Shown here one piece after another: positions 47,328 through 58,815 of a stretch of 64,000 nucleotides of DNA (positions within the stretch are counted from its first letter, which is position 1; each line of letters begins with the position of its first letter). The stretch covers positions 25,713,627 through 25,777,626 of the forward strand of contig CM067070.1 of NCBI GenBank assembly GCA_033980235.1, given 5' to 3'. The DNA comes from Diadema setosum (taxonomy: Eukaryota; Echinodermata; Echinoidea; Diadematoida; Diadematidae). The position numbers were made by a program, and so were the translations under genes. Under the pieces are notes generated by a model. That model had not been told where the DNA came from, made no database searches, and saw only the letters and a list, made by a program, of their open reading frames with translations.

Positions 47328-48595
47328 TATTATTTTTCTAAAACAATTCTAATAAAACTATTGGTCACATTTCGTTTACATGTATATTTGTAACACTTTG
47401 ACATTGATTATACTGAATAACATTTCACATTTCTTATTTCTATCCCTAATTAACATTTAAGAACCACTTGTAAGTATTAAAGCTTGGTTTCATATTCATC
47501 TTAAAACTATAAATACTGGCTTCAAGTATAATGAATAACATCCTAGTTTGTCTGAATACATCTAGTCAATACGCGCGCTTATATACTATGTGTACATGGC
47601 TACACAGCTACTTACCAGACTGCTGCCAGATTATAATACAGTTTTAATTTGTTGAGCAGCAGCTTGATTTTTTTTTTGACTTGCAATCGTCATTGACCAT
47701 CGTTGCTTTAGAATTGATTTTAAATGACTTTCACAAAAAGTGAAGAGTTTGAATATGTTGACTAGAGTAGATATCCATTGGTCATTTTTTTTTAATGTAT
47801 GTCTGATTTCCGATTATGTAGACAGTCTACGCCGCAAAAAGAAGCGAGGGCGTAATTTAGATTAGATAGTGGATGATAATTCAGTGTTACTGCATGGTCC
47901 ATCCTTTACTTCTACATCAAGAATTCGTAGAAACGTAGGCCACGATCTTGGGTAACATCTATCTAGGTCTAGCTCTAAGTAGTATAAAGTTTTAAGCATA
48001 GGCTCTAAGCAGTTGTCTAAAGAAGAACTATTGCAGAGCTACCAAGTCTCACGCATTCTGCGTGAGACTCAAGCATTTAGGGGCCGTCTCACGATCTCAT
48101 GCATGGCACCCATTTTTCTCACGCATCGGGCGAAGTCTGCAACTTTGGCCTATAATAATGAGCATAGCTCAAAAGATAGCTCAAAAGTGATAGTTGCAAT
48201 TGAAGGTTCATTTCCCTTTTGTTTTTTAAAATAAGTAAAAAATGGTCACATAAGTATGCACCTGATCGCACCATTAAGATCTAAAAATTGAAAAAGCTCC
48301 CTACCGTGGGAGGCCACAGGGAGAGAGAAAAAAAAAAACAACAACTCCCACACCCTCGCTCGCTGGCACATTCGCGCGCCGAGATGCGAAGCGATGCCGA
48401 GTCATGAAAATCTCACTCATAAGAATTTTTTGAACTTGGCATCCCTGCTATTGTCAGATTTGTTACCGAGACAGATAAATTCTAATCTTTATGAAATTTA
48501 CACTTTTGAAAGTAAGAAATACAATTTTCATAGAAGGAAGTAGACAACAAGGAGATCTAGACTGATCTGAAATAGTTTCTTTTCACTTGTATGTC
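47328..48595. other. Non-coding with a CTCACGCA hairpin repeat
   Basis: The only structure seen is AGTCTCACGCA-TTC-TGCGTGAGACT (48045-48069, 11-bp stem), followed by further CTCACG words to 48125. No exon supported. Confidence 0.4.
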
Positions 48596-49240
48596 TCCAC
48601 CACTAAGTGACGCAAGAGGTATTATGTCTTCGCGTTGTCCGTCCTTCCGTCCGTCCGTGATCAATTTTGTGTAACTAAAATACCAATTGAGGTATCCTAT
48701 TAAAACGAAACTAAGCATGTATATGTATTAGTGGGCGAGGTTCTGCATATGAACTTTTGTTGAAGTTTAAAGTTCAAAGGTCATATATTCAAAATTTCTC
48801 TATGTCCCCCATTATTCAATGCCCGAAGGTCTTTTCTTTGAATTTAGTGTATGAATTTACAACCCAATAAAAGTTCTCCAGAGAGAATTTGTGGTTATAA
48901 GGCCAAAGGTCAATTAAAATTAAAATTCGCCTTTTTTCTCCATACCTCAGAAGTTGTACAAGGAATTTCTACGTAACATGGTACATAATGCATGTACTGA
49001 GTAACAGTGATTATTTGTGAATTTGGGGGACATGCGGGCAAAGGTCAAGGGTCAAATGTCACCGTCAACTCCTAAAAATGTCATTACTTTCCCCATATCG
49101 ATGCGATACTCACAGGATTTTCCTTAAAACTTAGTGGTTACATATAATGACCTAACAGAGATTTGCCTGAAAAGTTTTTTTTTGCCAAAAGGTCAAAGGT
49201 CTTTAATTGGGATTTGGGTTTGGATTTTGTCTTTGCAGAT
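48596..49240. mobile_element. AGGTCA-rich dispersed element, second copy
   Basis: Shares with 31567-32685 a CCACTAAGTGACG start, the GTCCGTCC run (48639-48657), GCAAAGGTCAAGGGTCAAA (49039) and the order of the intervening text. It ends in GCCAAAAGGTCAAAGGTC (49183) without the right terminus. An impure (CA)n/(TACACA)n tract follows (49285-49362). Confidence 0.6.
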
Positions 49241-49369
49241 CCAAATAACATCCCTCACAAAATAGTTCATGCCACACATATCAAAACACACACACATACA
49301 TACACATACGCATACACACACACGTACACTTGCACTTACACATACACATACACACATACACCTTGCTGA

Positions 49370-51307
49370 TCTTCGACAGCCTGGATGTCATTTGTTGAAT
49401 TTGGGGAAATATCATAGACAGTTTACCTACTAAGGATACTGTCCTGTCACTTTACCATGACAACGTGTACTTTCTGTTACAAAGAGGGATCGCTGTTGTG
49501 GTGTGGTTACTCAGGGGCGCATCTTGTTTCTTCATTTAGTGATTATGTCATGCTTGCCATTGAAAATCTGACAAGATAGTGAAAGAGAATATAATTAGTG
49601 GCTGTCATTCTTCGGGGAAAAAAAGGACCACTGATTATTCTCTCTCATTGTCTTGATTTAAAAGCGTGTATAAAACATAATTTTGTCGTTATCTTTTTTT
49701 AAAGCCAAAATTCATCATTACGTAATAAAGATTTCTGTGAAATCACACATTTTCTTTTCAACATAAAAATTGAGTTTAAATTCAGTCACAAAGCCATGAT
49801 TATGTGAATATTTTCGTATTAAAATATGTTCGTATTTTTTTTTGTGGAAAGCTTGTCTCTTGTTTTACATTTGGATGTTATTATGATAATAAGAAGACGT
49901 GGCTCATTGACAATATGTTATTTTATGTTTGAATTATAATATGGTAAGCAATATATTGTTCCGACACTTTTCATTTCATAACTCGTTATGGAATGATCCA
50001 AAGCAAACTTTAACGACAAAAAATGAGTATTTATTCTTGAAATAATTAATAGCATATACACATAATTCATAATTCATAATTCACGCAAATATTTTGCATA
50101 GAATGCATTGTTATTTCACGTGATGAGTAAAGAAGTGAGTAAAGATGAGTAAAGATGAGCAAAGATTTCGAATGTTCTATGTTTATTCTTATCATCTACT
50201 TATTCTTTCACGCAAGGAGATATGAATATATGAATGCGTTTCTACATCACTGGCATTATTCCCAGCTTATTTCTTTGATTTTTAGTGTGAGGGCAAATCC
50301 AGGATTATGTCCCCGTAGGTGTTCAAAATTCATCTTGATTTAATTCAAGTATAATTGATATCATTCTGTAGCCAAAGACAAAAGTTATATTCCCAGCAAG
50401 AATAATAAAAGCATGTACTACAGCTTAAATGTGCGTGTGGCTCTCATCAATGACGACATTGAACAGTCTCGACAGCCAGCCGAGCCGAATATTGCACTCT
50501 CACTATAGTCTTTCTTCAAATCTTCAGCTTGTTGTGTATGCACGAGTACCCAAGTGCATGTGCGCATGTGTGTGTGCGGTAAAAAGACGTTCGCTCTTTC
50601 AAGTTTAAAAACTATACGATTCTGACGCGTTAAGAATGTAAGAAGAAAAAGTATCACGTAAAAAAAGAAAAGAAGTCACAAAACGATTCTTCAAAAATTG
50701 TAACTTGCATTTTAATATTGGAACATTAATTTTGAACACTGCTATGTTGGATTACATCTGAGGAATTGAGGATCTGAACTCATTCCTAAAAAAGAAAGGT
50801 AATTATCCTTTCTCATACTTATACTTCCATACAAAGTTGAAAGAGCAATTTATCAAAAAAAAAAAAGCATCACTTATATTACTGCAACTCAATTGAGGCG
50901 TTAAGTTTTACTATTAAAAAGAAACTGCAGTATGGTTTTCAAAAACTGCGATCCTGAATGATTCTTGAATTTGGATGGAAATTGAGAAATGAAACAAAAT
51001 TTTCCACCATTGCAAAGATCATCACAAAATCACTTCCACATAACCTTTTTGCCGCCACACATTGTGGCGTTTTTGCAGCTAAAGCTGCGTATCTAGACTT
51101 TTAAGCACTGTTATTTAAATCTCTGAGAAAGAATTCAAACCTTGGGCAATGGTTTGCAATTTATGAGTTTCATTTTCATTCATTAAAACAATGTAATAAG
51201 TATCCTTGTCTCTTGCCTAATTCTTAGTGTTTGGGTGATATGACCATCGGTGACATTATACACAATTTTCAATAGTTTAATTCTTGGTGTGTTAAATTTA
51301 CACTGAA
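49370..51307. other. Non-coding, nothing recognised
   Basis: AT-rich DNA, probably upstream or intronic sequence of the Ig gene. I looked for a signal-peptide exon and did not find one. GATGAGTAAAGA words repeat near 50120-50160. Confidence 0.35.
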
Positions 51308-52008
51308 TGTGACCGTGCACCTCAGAACGAACATAAAGTCGCACACACTGATTTTGCGTGAGGACTGAAAATAAGTGAAATGGGTTAACCTAGCCGAACT
51401 TGACTTTTTCATATTTTCTGAAAGAGCGGGTCTTCTTTTACACTATGCTAAAATTTGGTATCATAAGACGGGCAAGAAAGTGTGTGTGTGTGTGTGTTTT
51501 TTTTAGCAGTTTATCTCGAACATTTTTGGTAGAATAGTGTGATTAGGTGTGTCTTTAGAATCCCTTTTTCATTTCTGAAAAACCTTGTCCACACTCTTCA
51601 TTTTCAACTCTATTAAATTTTGAAAGGATAGTGCTACTGCTTTGAAAGTTGGCATTAATTATGGACAGAATGTGTCAATGAGGCATGCTTAATTTCAGTT
51701 TAATCTAATAATCCCTTCATTGTTCTTACTCTGGTGGTTTACTTCCTGTTTTTTGTCCCATTCATCGCACAGCCAGCACGGTTTGGTAAAGATTAAGCGC
51801 TTGAATAAATACTGTACTTTAGAGCCTCTTTTCTCACACGCCTTTCCTGAGTTTGTGCTTCCTTTCCAATATTTAGATAGGTTAGGAGAGTCCATTTGAT
51901 TTGAGTTATACATCATTTTAAAGCTTAAAATCTGCTCTTTTAGAATATGGTCTTAACTACAAATTTATGTCTGGCGACTTTTTGTTTGTTTTGAGGTGCA
52001 CGGTCACA
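51308..52008 (-). mobile_element. TGTGACC-family TIR element, full length, reverse
   Basis: 701 bp, from TGTGACCGTGCACCTCAGAA to TTTTGAGGTGCACGGTCACA. A (GT)n run lies at 51480-51496. Confidence 0.85.
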
Positions 52009-52741
52009 AATGTTATAACACTCTGTTTGCCAAAGGTTTGAGAACACTAGTATGATGAAGTGTATTCACAATATTTTATTATATTTATTCAATTTATTAA
52101 TATTTCCAGTTTCCATATTTTCCAGCGACGGGACAGAATTTGACAGTTTCTTTTTTTTTTTTTTAGGAAATTGCCTAAAAAATCAAATCTACTAGATCTA
52201 TATCTTAGCTCTTTTGTTGAATTAGTGTAGAGAACAGTAACAAACAAATACCACATGCCATGGTAAGTCTGACTCATCATTTTTGTTTTAATTCTACTTT
52301 GAATCTTGTTTATAAAAAAAAATCAATGATTTTTTTTTTCATTTCGTCCCGTCACGCAAGTGAAATTTGGTTGTAGCCATGGAAACAAAACAAATGTATG
52401 CCTTGTCTATAGTGCAATTTCATGCTTTCGTTTAAGCTTGAAACATATGTAGGGATATAAGACTGCTATCATGTTAAGATTTCTTTTTGTGAGAAAAAAA
52501 AATCTCTATCAAAAATCCGTCCCGTCGTGGTCCCTTGATTTTGGAATCACTAACTGTAATGGCTGATGTGCAAAGTCGGAGAAATGCTGTCAAACTAACG
52601 TCCTTGTTGTTCTCTCAAACAGAATCACCACATCCCTGTACCATTATTTTAATGTCCACATGTAGCGTTATTACTATATTTCATTGCCGTTTATCTGTCT
52701 TTCATTCGTAACATACTAATGAACCATCATTTTGCTTACAG
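52009..52741. other. Intron or upstream DNA of the Ig gene
   Basis: No repeat recognised. It ends in a CATTTTGCTTACAG acceptor at 52728-52741. Confidence 0.4.
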
Positions 52742-53083
52742 CTAATGTGGGAAGATCCTATGGATATGATGCCGCGTCAGTAGAACTGGTGGAAGGAGAA
52801 CCGGGTGTGATTCCATGCAGCGTGAAGGGGATGGTATCCGTCGTGATCTGGACAAAAGTTGGTAATCCCCATGATTTGCTGGTAATCCTCAATCAAAATG
52901 GCGATCCAGGTGAGAAGAGTGGAGACGGATATGAGGCCGGCATGTTCAACATCACAGACGATTTTGCCCTTGTCATCAACGAGGTTAAACCTGAACATGC
53001 AGGTCAATATATCTGCCAGATTGCTGACTATTCAAGTGCCTCCACATATGAAAGTGCAACCAATGTCACTCTTCAAGCAAGAG
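52742..53083 (+). CDS. Ig V-set domain exon of a membrane receptor
   Basis: A 342-nt exon, phase 1 at both ends, bounded by TTGCTTACAG and AGAG|GTAGGC. It encodes one V-type immunoglobulin domain: EGEPGVIPCSVKG (B-strand Cys), VVIWTKVG (core Trp), FALVINEVKPEHAGQYICQI (E/F strands with the xxAGxYxC signature and second Cys). Two N-glycosylation motifs are visible (NIT, NVT). One domain in one symmetric phase-1 exon is the usual metazoan Ig layout. Downstream stalk, transmembrane and tail exons share this phase, giving a type I membrane protein. Ligand and ortholog are unknown; invertebrate immune or adhesion receptors are possible. No start codon belongs here; the leader must be in an upstream exon. 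Confidence 0.85.
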
Positions 53084-53132
53084 GTAGGCCTTTATGAAAT
53101 AAAAACGCTACATCAGTAAGGAATAATTTTCC

Positions 53133-53325
53133 CTTTACTTTTCCTTGGTCATAAATGAAGTCTTCCCCGAGGATGAGTCATTGCTGGCCAATATGTGTGT
53201 CAGATATGTGATTATTCAACAGCGTCCACATACATGTATGGCAGTGCAACAAGACGTCTCAGTCCAAGCAAGAGGTAGACCTATATGCCACAAAAAATGC
53301 TACAATAATAAGGAATCAGTATAAA
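53133..53325 (+). pseudogene. Partial tandem duplicate of the Ig exon 3' end
   Basis: The last ~45 codons of the Ig exon plus its donor and ~45 bp of intron are repeated immediately downstream. LVINEV is kept, then after a frameshift AGQYVCQICDYSTASTYMYG against AGQYICQIADYSSASTYESA, then CCAAGCAAGAG|GTAGAC against TTCAAGCAAGAG|GTAGGC. It lacks the first Cys and Trp and has no acceptor of its own, so it cannot encode a domain. Confidence 0.8.
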
Positions 53326-55453
53326 TCACTCTTTGTTTGCAATCGCTGAAAAATGTTTTGACCGGTTATTCATTATTACACCATTTCAGACGTGATTTGA
53401 GAGAGAGGAGCTTTTACATATGGAGTGATCATTATTCCTTTCAGCATGTTGCGTCCTCTTACAATGCTTGTATTAGAATATTGACAGTAATTTTCCTAAA
53501 ACTTTATGATTGTGCTGAATATTAATCTTTTATGTGAATATCAACATTTCCTAAAAACTGGGGTAAAGTAAATAGGATTCTTGATTTGCGAGATACATGT
53601 TTAGCCAAATCATTGCCAATATTATAATAGAATGTGTTGAAAACTGTTATGATAGGCAACTCTGACCACATGAACTTTCACCAATGAGTAATACAAGAAC
53701 GTCAAATGGAAAATCTCTTTGCATAAAGTGCTGCCCCTAAAATGAATAGATATTTGACAGAGATGAATCGGAATTTGTCGCTAAAAATATTCAGTATTGC
53801 ACAAAATAGAAACTTAAAGTAACATAGTGTGTCTGAAGAAAAGAAAATTCGTTTATTTTACAATAGTGTAGCTTTGTACCCACGATTATACAGTGATTTC
53901 CCCCAGAACATTGTGAACTTTATGTTGTACTTCCGTATCTTAATACATGTAGTACAAAGTGACGTAACTAATTTGCAGAAGCTGATAACTAGGCGTGTTG
54001 AAAAAAAAACACACAATAACGTAGGTATACATTGTTCCATGAAATAAATAGTCAGGACCAAAATTATATGTCCACGAAAGTTTGTCATACAGCCCATGAG
54101 TCACACAGTCCACTAAGATATACATGTACTACAACGCGAGGAAATGATTTGCGGAAAGTTTTTGTTATTTCATGACCTTTGTCAGTGCATCATTTTCGAT
54201 TTTATTTCGACGTGACCGCGCACCACCTAAGCACCCTAACAGCGAATGATCACGAACTTTTATGGTCGTCTGCTGGAGAGTTCCAAGGCTGTCGGAGTAC
54301 ATTGATGATTTTAACAGGAATGAAATGGAATTAAACTAAATAACGATACTTCTTGAAAGTGTGACACTAGAACGGAAGTCGGTCATTGTATTCTCTGTGT
54401 TGCATTCCGTTGTTACAAACGACACCTTCATTCAATACACAAGTTCTGCAGAAGATACAGTTAAGAATTCTCTAGCTTCCGCAGTACCGATGCATGGATT
54501 ACATTACATTGAAACATTCTTTTCAAGATATAATGTCATATGTGGTAATTCCACGTGACCGACACTAAGAGTCATACGCACAATGAGTCATACTATACGC
54601 AAAACAAAACAAAACAAAACAAAAAAAAAGCTTAAGAGACCAAAATTACGCTAACAAAGACATGAGACCAACAGGATGAACACCGCCATCTACATGCCAA
54701 TTACGTATAATTTATATGTACAGGTTGTTGCATCAAAGGTAAAGGGGGAAATAATAGGTTTGTCGGGTGCTCTTTCGTCAAACTTTTTAGCGCTAGATTG
54801 TAAATAATTAAACCTAAAGTAATCATTTGGCAGCTATTTTGTTTATGATAGATGGGCTTGCAAACTTTTTTTTTTATCGATTCGGCATACTCGAAAAATC
54901 TTGAGTTGTTTTTTTTTTTTTTCCCGAAGAGCCCACTTGAATATGATAGCCATGTTCGTACACAAAATCTATTTTCTATTTTTATTTTGATTTGCGTGTT
55001 TGTTTGTTTGTTTGTTTTTGTTTGTTTGTTTGTTTGTTTTTTTTGGGGGGGGGAAACTTTAAAAAGGATTACACGCAAGCGGGGGTGAAAAGATCTGGTC
55101 CCTACATCGGTCTCGTGGGTCCTGTTTGCCTAGTGTCGATCTCATGAGCCTCTTTTGCATAGTGTTGAACTCATGGACCGTGTAACTCGTCAGCCTATTT
55201 TACCTGATGCCGACCACGGGGGCTATCTCTCTCTCTCTGACGTCACTGAATTTCAGTTCTTTTTTTTTTTAATTATAAGGTGTTATCGGATGTACACAGA
55301 TGTATTTGGAAACTCCTAACTTCACTGCAAAGATAGGTGAAATGATACAACCCAGGCTTGGCGCTTTTAGAAAAGATACTTTACGTTTGTGATCATATTT
55401 TTATCGATACAATATTCCCCCGAAAATCGTTGTTCTTGATTCTACATAATCAG
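53326..55453. other. Intron of the Ig gene
   Basis: Between the Ig and stalk exons. Contains an (AAAAC)n run (54600-54622), a (GTTT)n run and a T8-G9 switch (54995-55053). The open stretches at 53337-53525 and 54361-54558 lack phase-1 borders. Confidence 0.5.
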
Positions 55454-55612
55454 TTTCAACCAAGGGTCCTTCAACGACCTTTCCTGCCGACATCATGACC
55501 GAGAGCTCTGGAACAACGGAGATTCTATCAACTGTACATCCTAGTACTGATTTCCATGATACTACAAAGACAGAGAAACCACAAGCAGTCTGCAGGAGGA
55601 GTCATCACTCTC
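55454..55612 (+). CDS. Ser/Thr-rich stalk exon of the Ig receptor
   Basis: 159 nt, phase 1 at both ends, acceptor TTCTACATAATCAG and donor CTCTC|GTAAGT. It encodes about 53 residues beginning (V)STKGPSTTFPADIMTES and ending KPQAVCRRSHHS. The Ser/Thr/Pro-rich composition fits an O-glycosylated extracellular stalk between the Ig domain and the membrane. One Cys near the end could form a disulfide. Assignment to the gene rests on phase, strand, composition and position. Confidence 0.65.
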
Positions 55613-56009
55613 GTAAGTTTGAAGAAAGACGCTTAAGGGGGGTTGGGGGCGTTGCTTCGATGTCAAGTCAGAATGCCCATTCCCCATTTTTTTTTTTGTA
55701 ACTGAAGATCTTAAGCTTAAAATCTAATATGTAATATCACAGTCTAATAAAAACACTGCATATGACTACTGAGCTATGAAATTGAAAGCACTAACCTTTT
55801 GTATTTCTTCAAAGGGCAACGGGTGTAAAAAGCAAGTTAAAAAACTGTTATCACTGAAATTAATGATCCTTTGGACGCAACCCCCCCCCCCCCCCCCCCC
55901 CGAAATAACATAATATTATTCAGACCTTTTGTCCAGGTCTCTTTGTTATGGGATGTGTAATAGTTGTGTTACGTGTATATAGGCCTAATCATACATCTTA
56001 CGAGTTTCC
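55613..56009. other. Intron of the Ig gene
   Basis: Includes a C22 run (55880-55901). Nothing else seen. Confidence 0.45.
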
Positions 56010-56168
56010 AATTCATGAAATTCTTCCGTCGAGATGTTTTCATTGCAACGGATTTAAAAATTGCCCTACATCGACGTTAATACATCTTTTTTTTTTATTT
56101 ACGTCGATGTGGGGCAATTTGTCAATCAGTTGAAATGAAAACATTTCGACGGAAGAATTTCATGCATT
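56010..56168. repeat. Imperfect palindrome, ~70-bp arms
   Basis: ATTCATGAAATTCTTCCGTC, GATGTTTTCATTGCAAC and TTGCCCTACATCGACGT (56010-56080) are mirrored by ACGTCGATGTGGGGCAA, GAAATGAAAACATTTCGAC and GGAAGAATTTCATGCAT (56100-56168). A third partial copy (TTTACGTCGATGTAGGGCAA) lies at 58103-58137, just beyond the hAT-type element. Confidence 0.75.
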
Positions 56169-56236
56169 TGAATAATTCAGTTGCAGTAGCCGCTGCATGC
56201 TTTAAGGATTAGAATTAACACTTTCTGTCGGCCTAA

Positions 56237-56308
56237 AGCTCGGTGGTCTAGTGGACATAACGCCTGTCCGGTGATCAGGAGGTCGTAGGTTCGAATCCTG
56301 CTCGAGTT
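56237..56308 (+). other. tRNA-like sequence, probable SINE head or tRNA pseudogene
   Basis: A 72-base cloverleaf can be drawn: acceptor AGCTCGG with TCGAGTT (two G-U pairs), D arm with a box A-like TGGTCTAGTGG, T arm GTAGG-TTCGAAT-CCTGC with a perfect box B GGTTCGAATCC. The anticodon arm is poor: CCTGT/TCAGG has a T-T mismatch and position 33 is C, not T. So it is unlikely to be a working tRNA. It probably kept internal RNA polymerase III promoters as a SINE head. A T10 tract follows at 56323-56333, usable as a Pol III terminator. Confidence 0.5.
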
Positions 56309-56370
56309 TGTACGCCAATGACTTTTTTTTTTTAAATCATGGCTACTACTAAAACACTGATCAATTCAGT

Positions 56371-58088
56371 CAGTGGCGTACCGTGGGTCAAGACATGGGG
56401 GGGGCACCTCGTGGAAAAGTATCAGGAGAATGGCACAGCGATTAAATGCGAGCGAGCGAAGCGAGCGAGCTTGAAAATTTGGACATTTTACAGTCCCCAA
56501 ACTGCCGTTTGTAGCTATATCTTTTCGCTTTGGAAATTAAGGGGGGGGGGGGCGCACGGGGCACAACCATGTCAACTGCAGCTGGCAATTACTGTCAGCA
56601 ACATCGGGAGAATGGTATAACGTTTAAATGCGAGTGAGCTTGAAAATTTTGACATTTTACAGTCCCAAAACTGTCGTTTGTAGCTATATATTTTTTTTTT
56701 TCGCTTAGAAAATTAAGGGGGGTTGAGCGCGCCGGGCTCAATTGCTGGCAATTACTGGCAGCAACATCAGGAGAATGGCATAACGTTAAATGCGAGCGAG
56801 CGAAGCGAGCGAGCTTGAAAATTTTGACATTTTACAGTCCCCAAACTGCTGTTTGTAGCTATATCTTTTCGCTTTGGAGATTAAGGGGGGGGGGGGGCGC
56901 ACCGGGCACAACCATGACAACTTACTGCTGGCAATTACTGTCAGCAACATCAGGGGAATGGTATAACATTATGCGAGCGAGCGAAGCGAGCGAGCTTGAA
57001 AATTTTGACATTTTGCAGTCCCAAAACTGTCGTTTGTAGCTATATATTTTTTTTTTTCGCTTAGAAAATGAAAGGGGGTTGGGCGCGCCGGGCGCAACTG
57101 CTGGCAATTACTGGCAGCAACATTAGGAGGATGGCATAACGTTTAAATGCGAGCGAGCGAAGCGTGAGAGATGAAAATTTTGACATTTTACAGTGTAAAA
57201 ACTGTCGTTTGTAGGTATATCTCTTCGCTTTGGAAATTAGGGGGGGCAACGGGCACAACTGCTGGCAATTACTGGCAGCAACATCAGGAGAATGGCATTG
57301 CAATTAAATGCGAGCGAGCGAAGCGAGCGAGCTTGAAAGTTTTGACATTTTACAGTCCAAAAACTGCCATTTCTAGCTATATTTTTTTCGCTTGGAAATT
57401 AAGGGGGGGGGGGGGGGGGCAGTGCGCCCCCCTGGATCCGCCACTGGTAGTCAAGGATGTCGCTTCATGTTCATGATTGGGGGAGGTATGACCAGCGAGG
57501 GGGCGTCGATGTGACCAAGCAGGGGAAAGAAGTCCAAAATATGCACTTTAGAGCATCCCCTAATTGTTTGTATTTGTGTGCGTGTGTTTTATATACATGG
57601 AAAAGTTTGGAAATAACCCACTTCAAGTCTTATTATTGGCAATGCAAGGCATTTTTATATAGAATAGTATGTAAAGCATTACTACAAAATCAATGATCCA
57701 GCTGTGATATAACGAAGCGTAAGGTAAATGGTGTACATTCTAAATAATATTGCGCAACATTGCAGTGACTCTTTTTGCCGTTCGGATGTTCTGAGTACAC
57801 TGCGCATATCCTGCTTCTATTCAGAATGCCAACCAGGAATCACGCTGAATCACAATCTTTTGTCGCCCCCGGGCTTTTTGAACAATGTTTCACACTACAG
57901 ACCTCTTTAATTATGATTAAAAGAAATCTTAGAAAAATATCTAACTTCTTGATCACCCTTTCATGTCGATTTCAAAAGCAGTTTACCCACCCTTGAATTA
58001 CCTTTTTCTTTTCTTTTTTTTTACCAGCGGATTGGGAGGGGAGGGGGGGGGCACGTGCCCCCCCCCCCCCCCCGTAGTTACGCCACTG
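56371..58088. mobile_element. hAT-type element with exact 8-bp target duplication
   Basis: Starts CAGTGGCGTACC and ends GTAGTTACGCCACTG. AATTCAGT is duplicated exactly at 56363-56370 and 58089-58096. CAGTGGCG termini and 8-bp duplications are hAT hallmarks. No transposase frame. The first 1.07 kb is an array of about six ~160-185-bp units, each with GCGAGCGAGCGAAGCGAGCG, TTTTGACATTTTACAGTCC, TGTCGTTTGTAGCTATAT, a G-run, and TGGCAATTACTGGCAGCAAC. An internal CCTGGATCCGCCACTG (57432-57447) looks like the end of a second, related element. Confidence 0.8.
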
Positions 58089-58096
58089 AATTCAGT

Positions 58097-58815
58097 GCTT
58101 ATTTACGTCGATGTAGGGCAATTTGTCAATCAGTTGTAATCTTACGAGTTATTAAGTACAAAAGGCACTGAAAGTTCAAGAAGCAAAATTCATGCAATCG
58201 TTTCTACAATACTCAGCCATCACGGTGCAGATTTGTCATTGTACAATCACTGAGTGGAGGCTCCTATCTATACAATAAGGCGTGTTCTCTAGATGTCCAA
58301 AATTTGTTGCTCCTGAAATAGGATAAGAGGTATAAGCAAGTTATTTGGACGCCAGGTCAAAATAATGTCTTGTAAGGGAGTCCGACATTAAAAAACTAGC
58401 AATCTTGCAATTTACTGCTGATTGCAAGCTTGATTTTCCATTCAGTTGCACACTCACACTCAATTTTCGTTAACCCATGGAAAATCCTCTGGGCCTCGAG
58501 TGTTTTCACGTGCGATGACCATTCCTGTATAACCTCTTATTCCGTTATTCTTTCCTTGGCCCTGTTTTATCAAATAATGAAATCGGTTTTAAATTTCCTC
58601 ACCAGAACTAGAGGCTGCCAATTCAACTACATAATCAATCTTAACACTTCATAAAACATGGTTTTGTCTCTATTGGCCTTGACCTGGATCTGCAAGAGGT
58701 CATCATACACACACACACACATATATATACACACAGAAAGAAAAAAATATCAAATAACAATTTATCTATATAGATGTTATAATATACACATATTTTTGTA
58801 TAATATAAATATATA
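58097..58815. other. Intron of the Ig gene, nothing recognised
   Basis: Contains the third palindrome fragment at 58103-58137 and a (CA)n/(TA)n patch near 58686-58735. Confidence 0.4.

Noticed and set aside
53345..53525. Open stretch after an ATTTCAG acceptor in the first Ig intron
   Set aside because: Its open frame needs one leading base, which does not fit the phase-1 donor at 53083, and it ends in a stop without domain features.
56237..56308. Functional tRNA gene
   Set aside because: Anticodon stem mismatch, C at position 33 and G-U pairs in the acceptor; better explained as a SINE head or pseudogene.
57432..57447. CCTGGATCCGCCACTG taken as the right end of the element starting at 56371
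   Set aside because: Its flank (GTAGTCAA) does not match the left flank AATTCAGT, while the end at 58088 gives an exact 8-bp duplication.
57828..57910. Phase-1 compatible exon-like stretch (CQPGITLNHN..)
   Set aside because: It ends in a stop, has no donor and lies inside the hAT-type element bounded by the 8-bp duplication.
58447..58654. Phase-1 compatible open stretch with a hydrophobic part after CCATTCAG
   Set aside because: Would give a stop without a basic stop-transfer segment; the exon at 60095 has a much better membrane helix and acceptor. Alternative splicing cannot be excluded.
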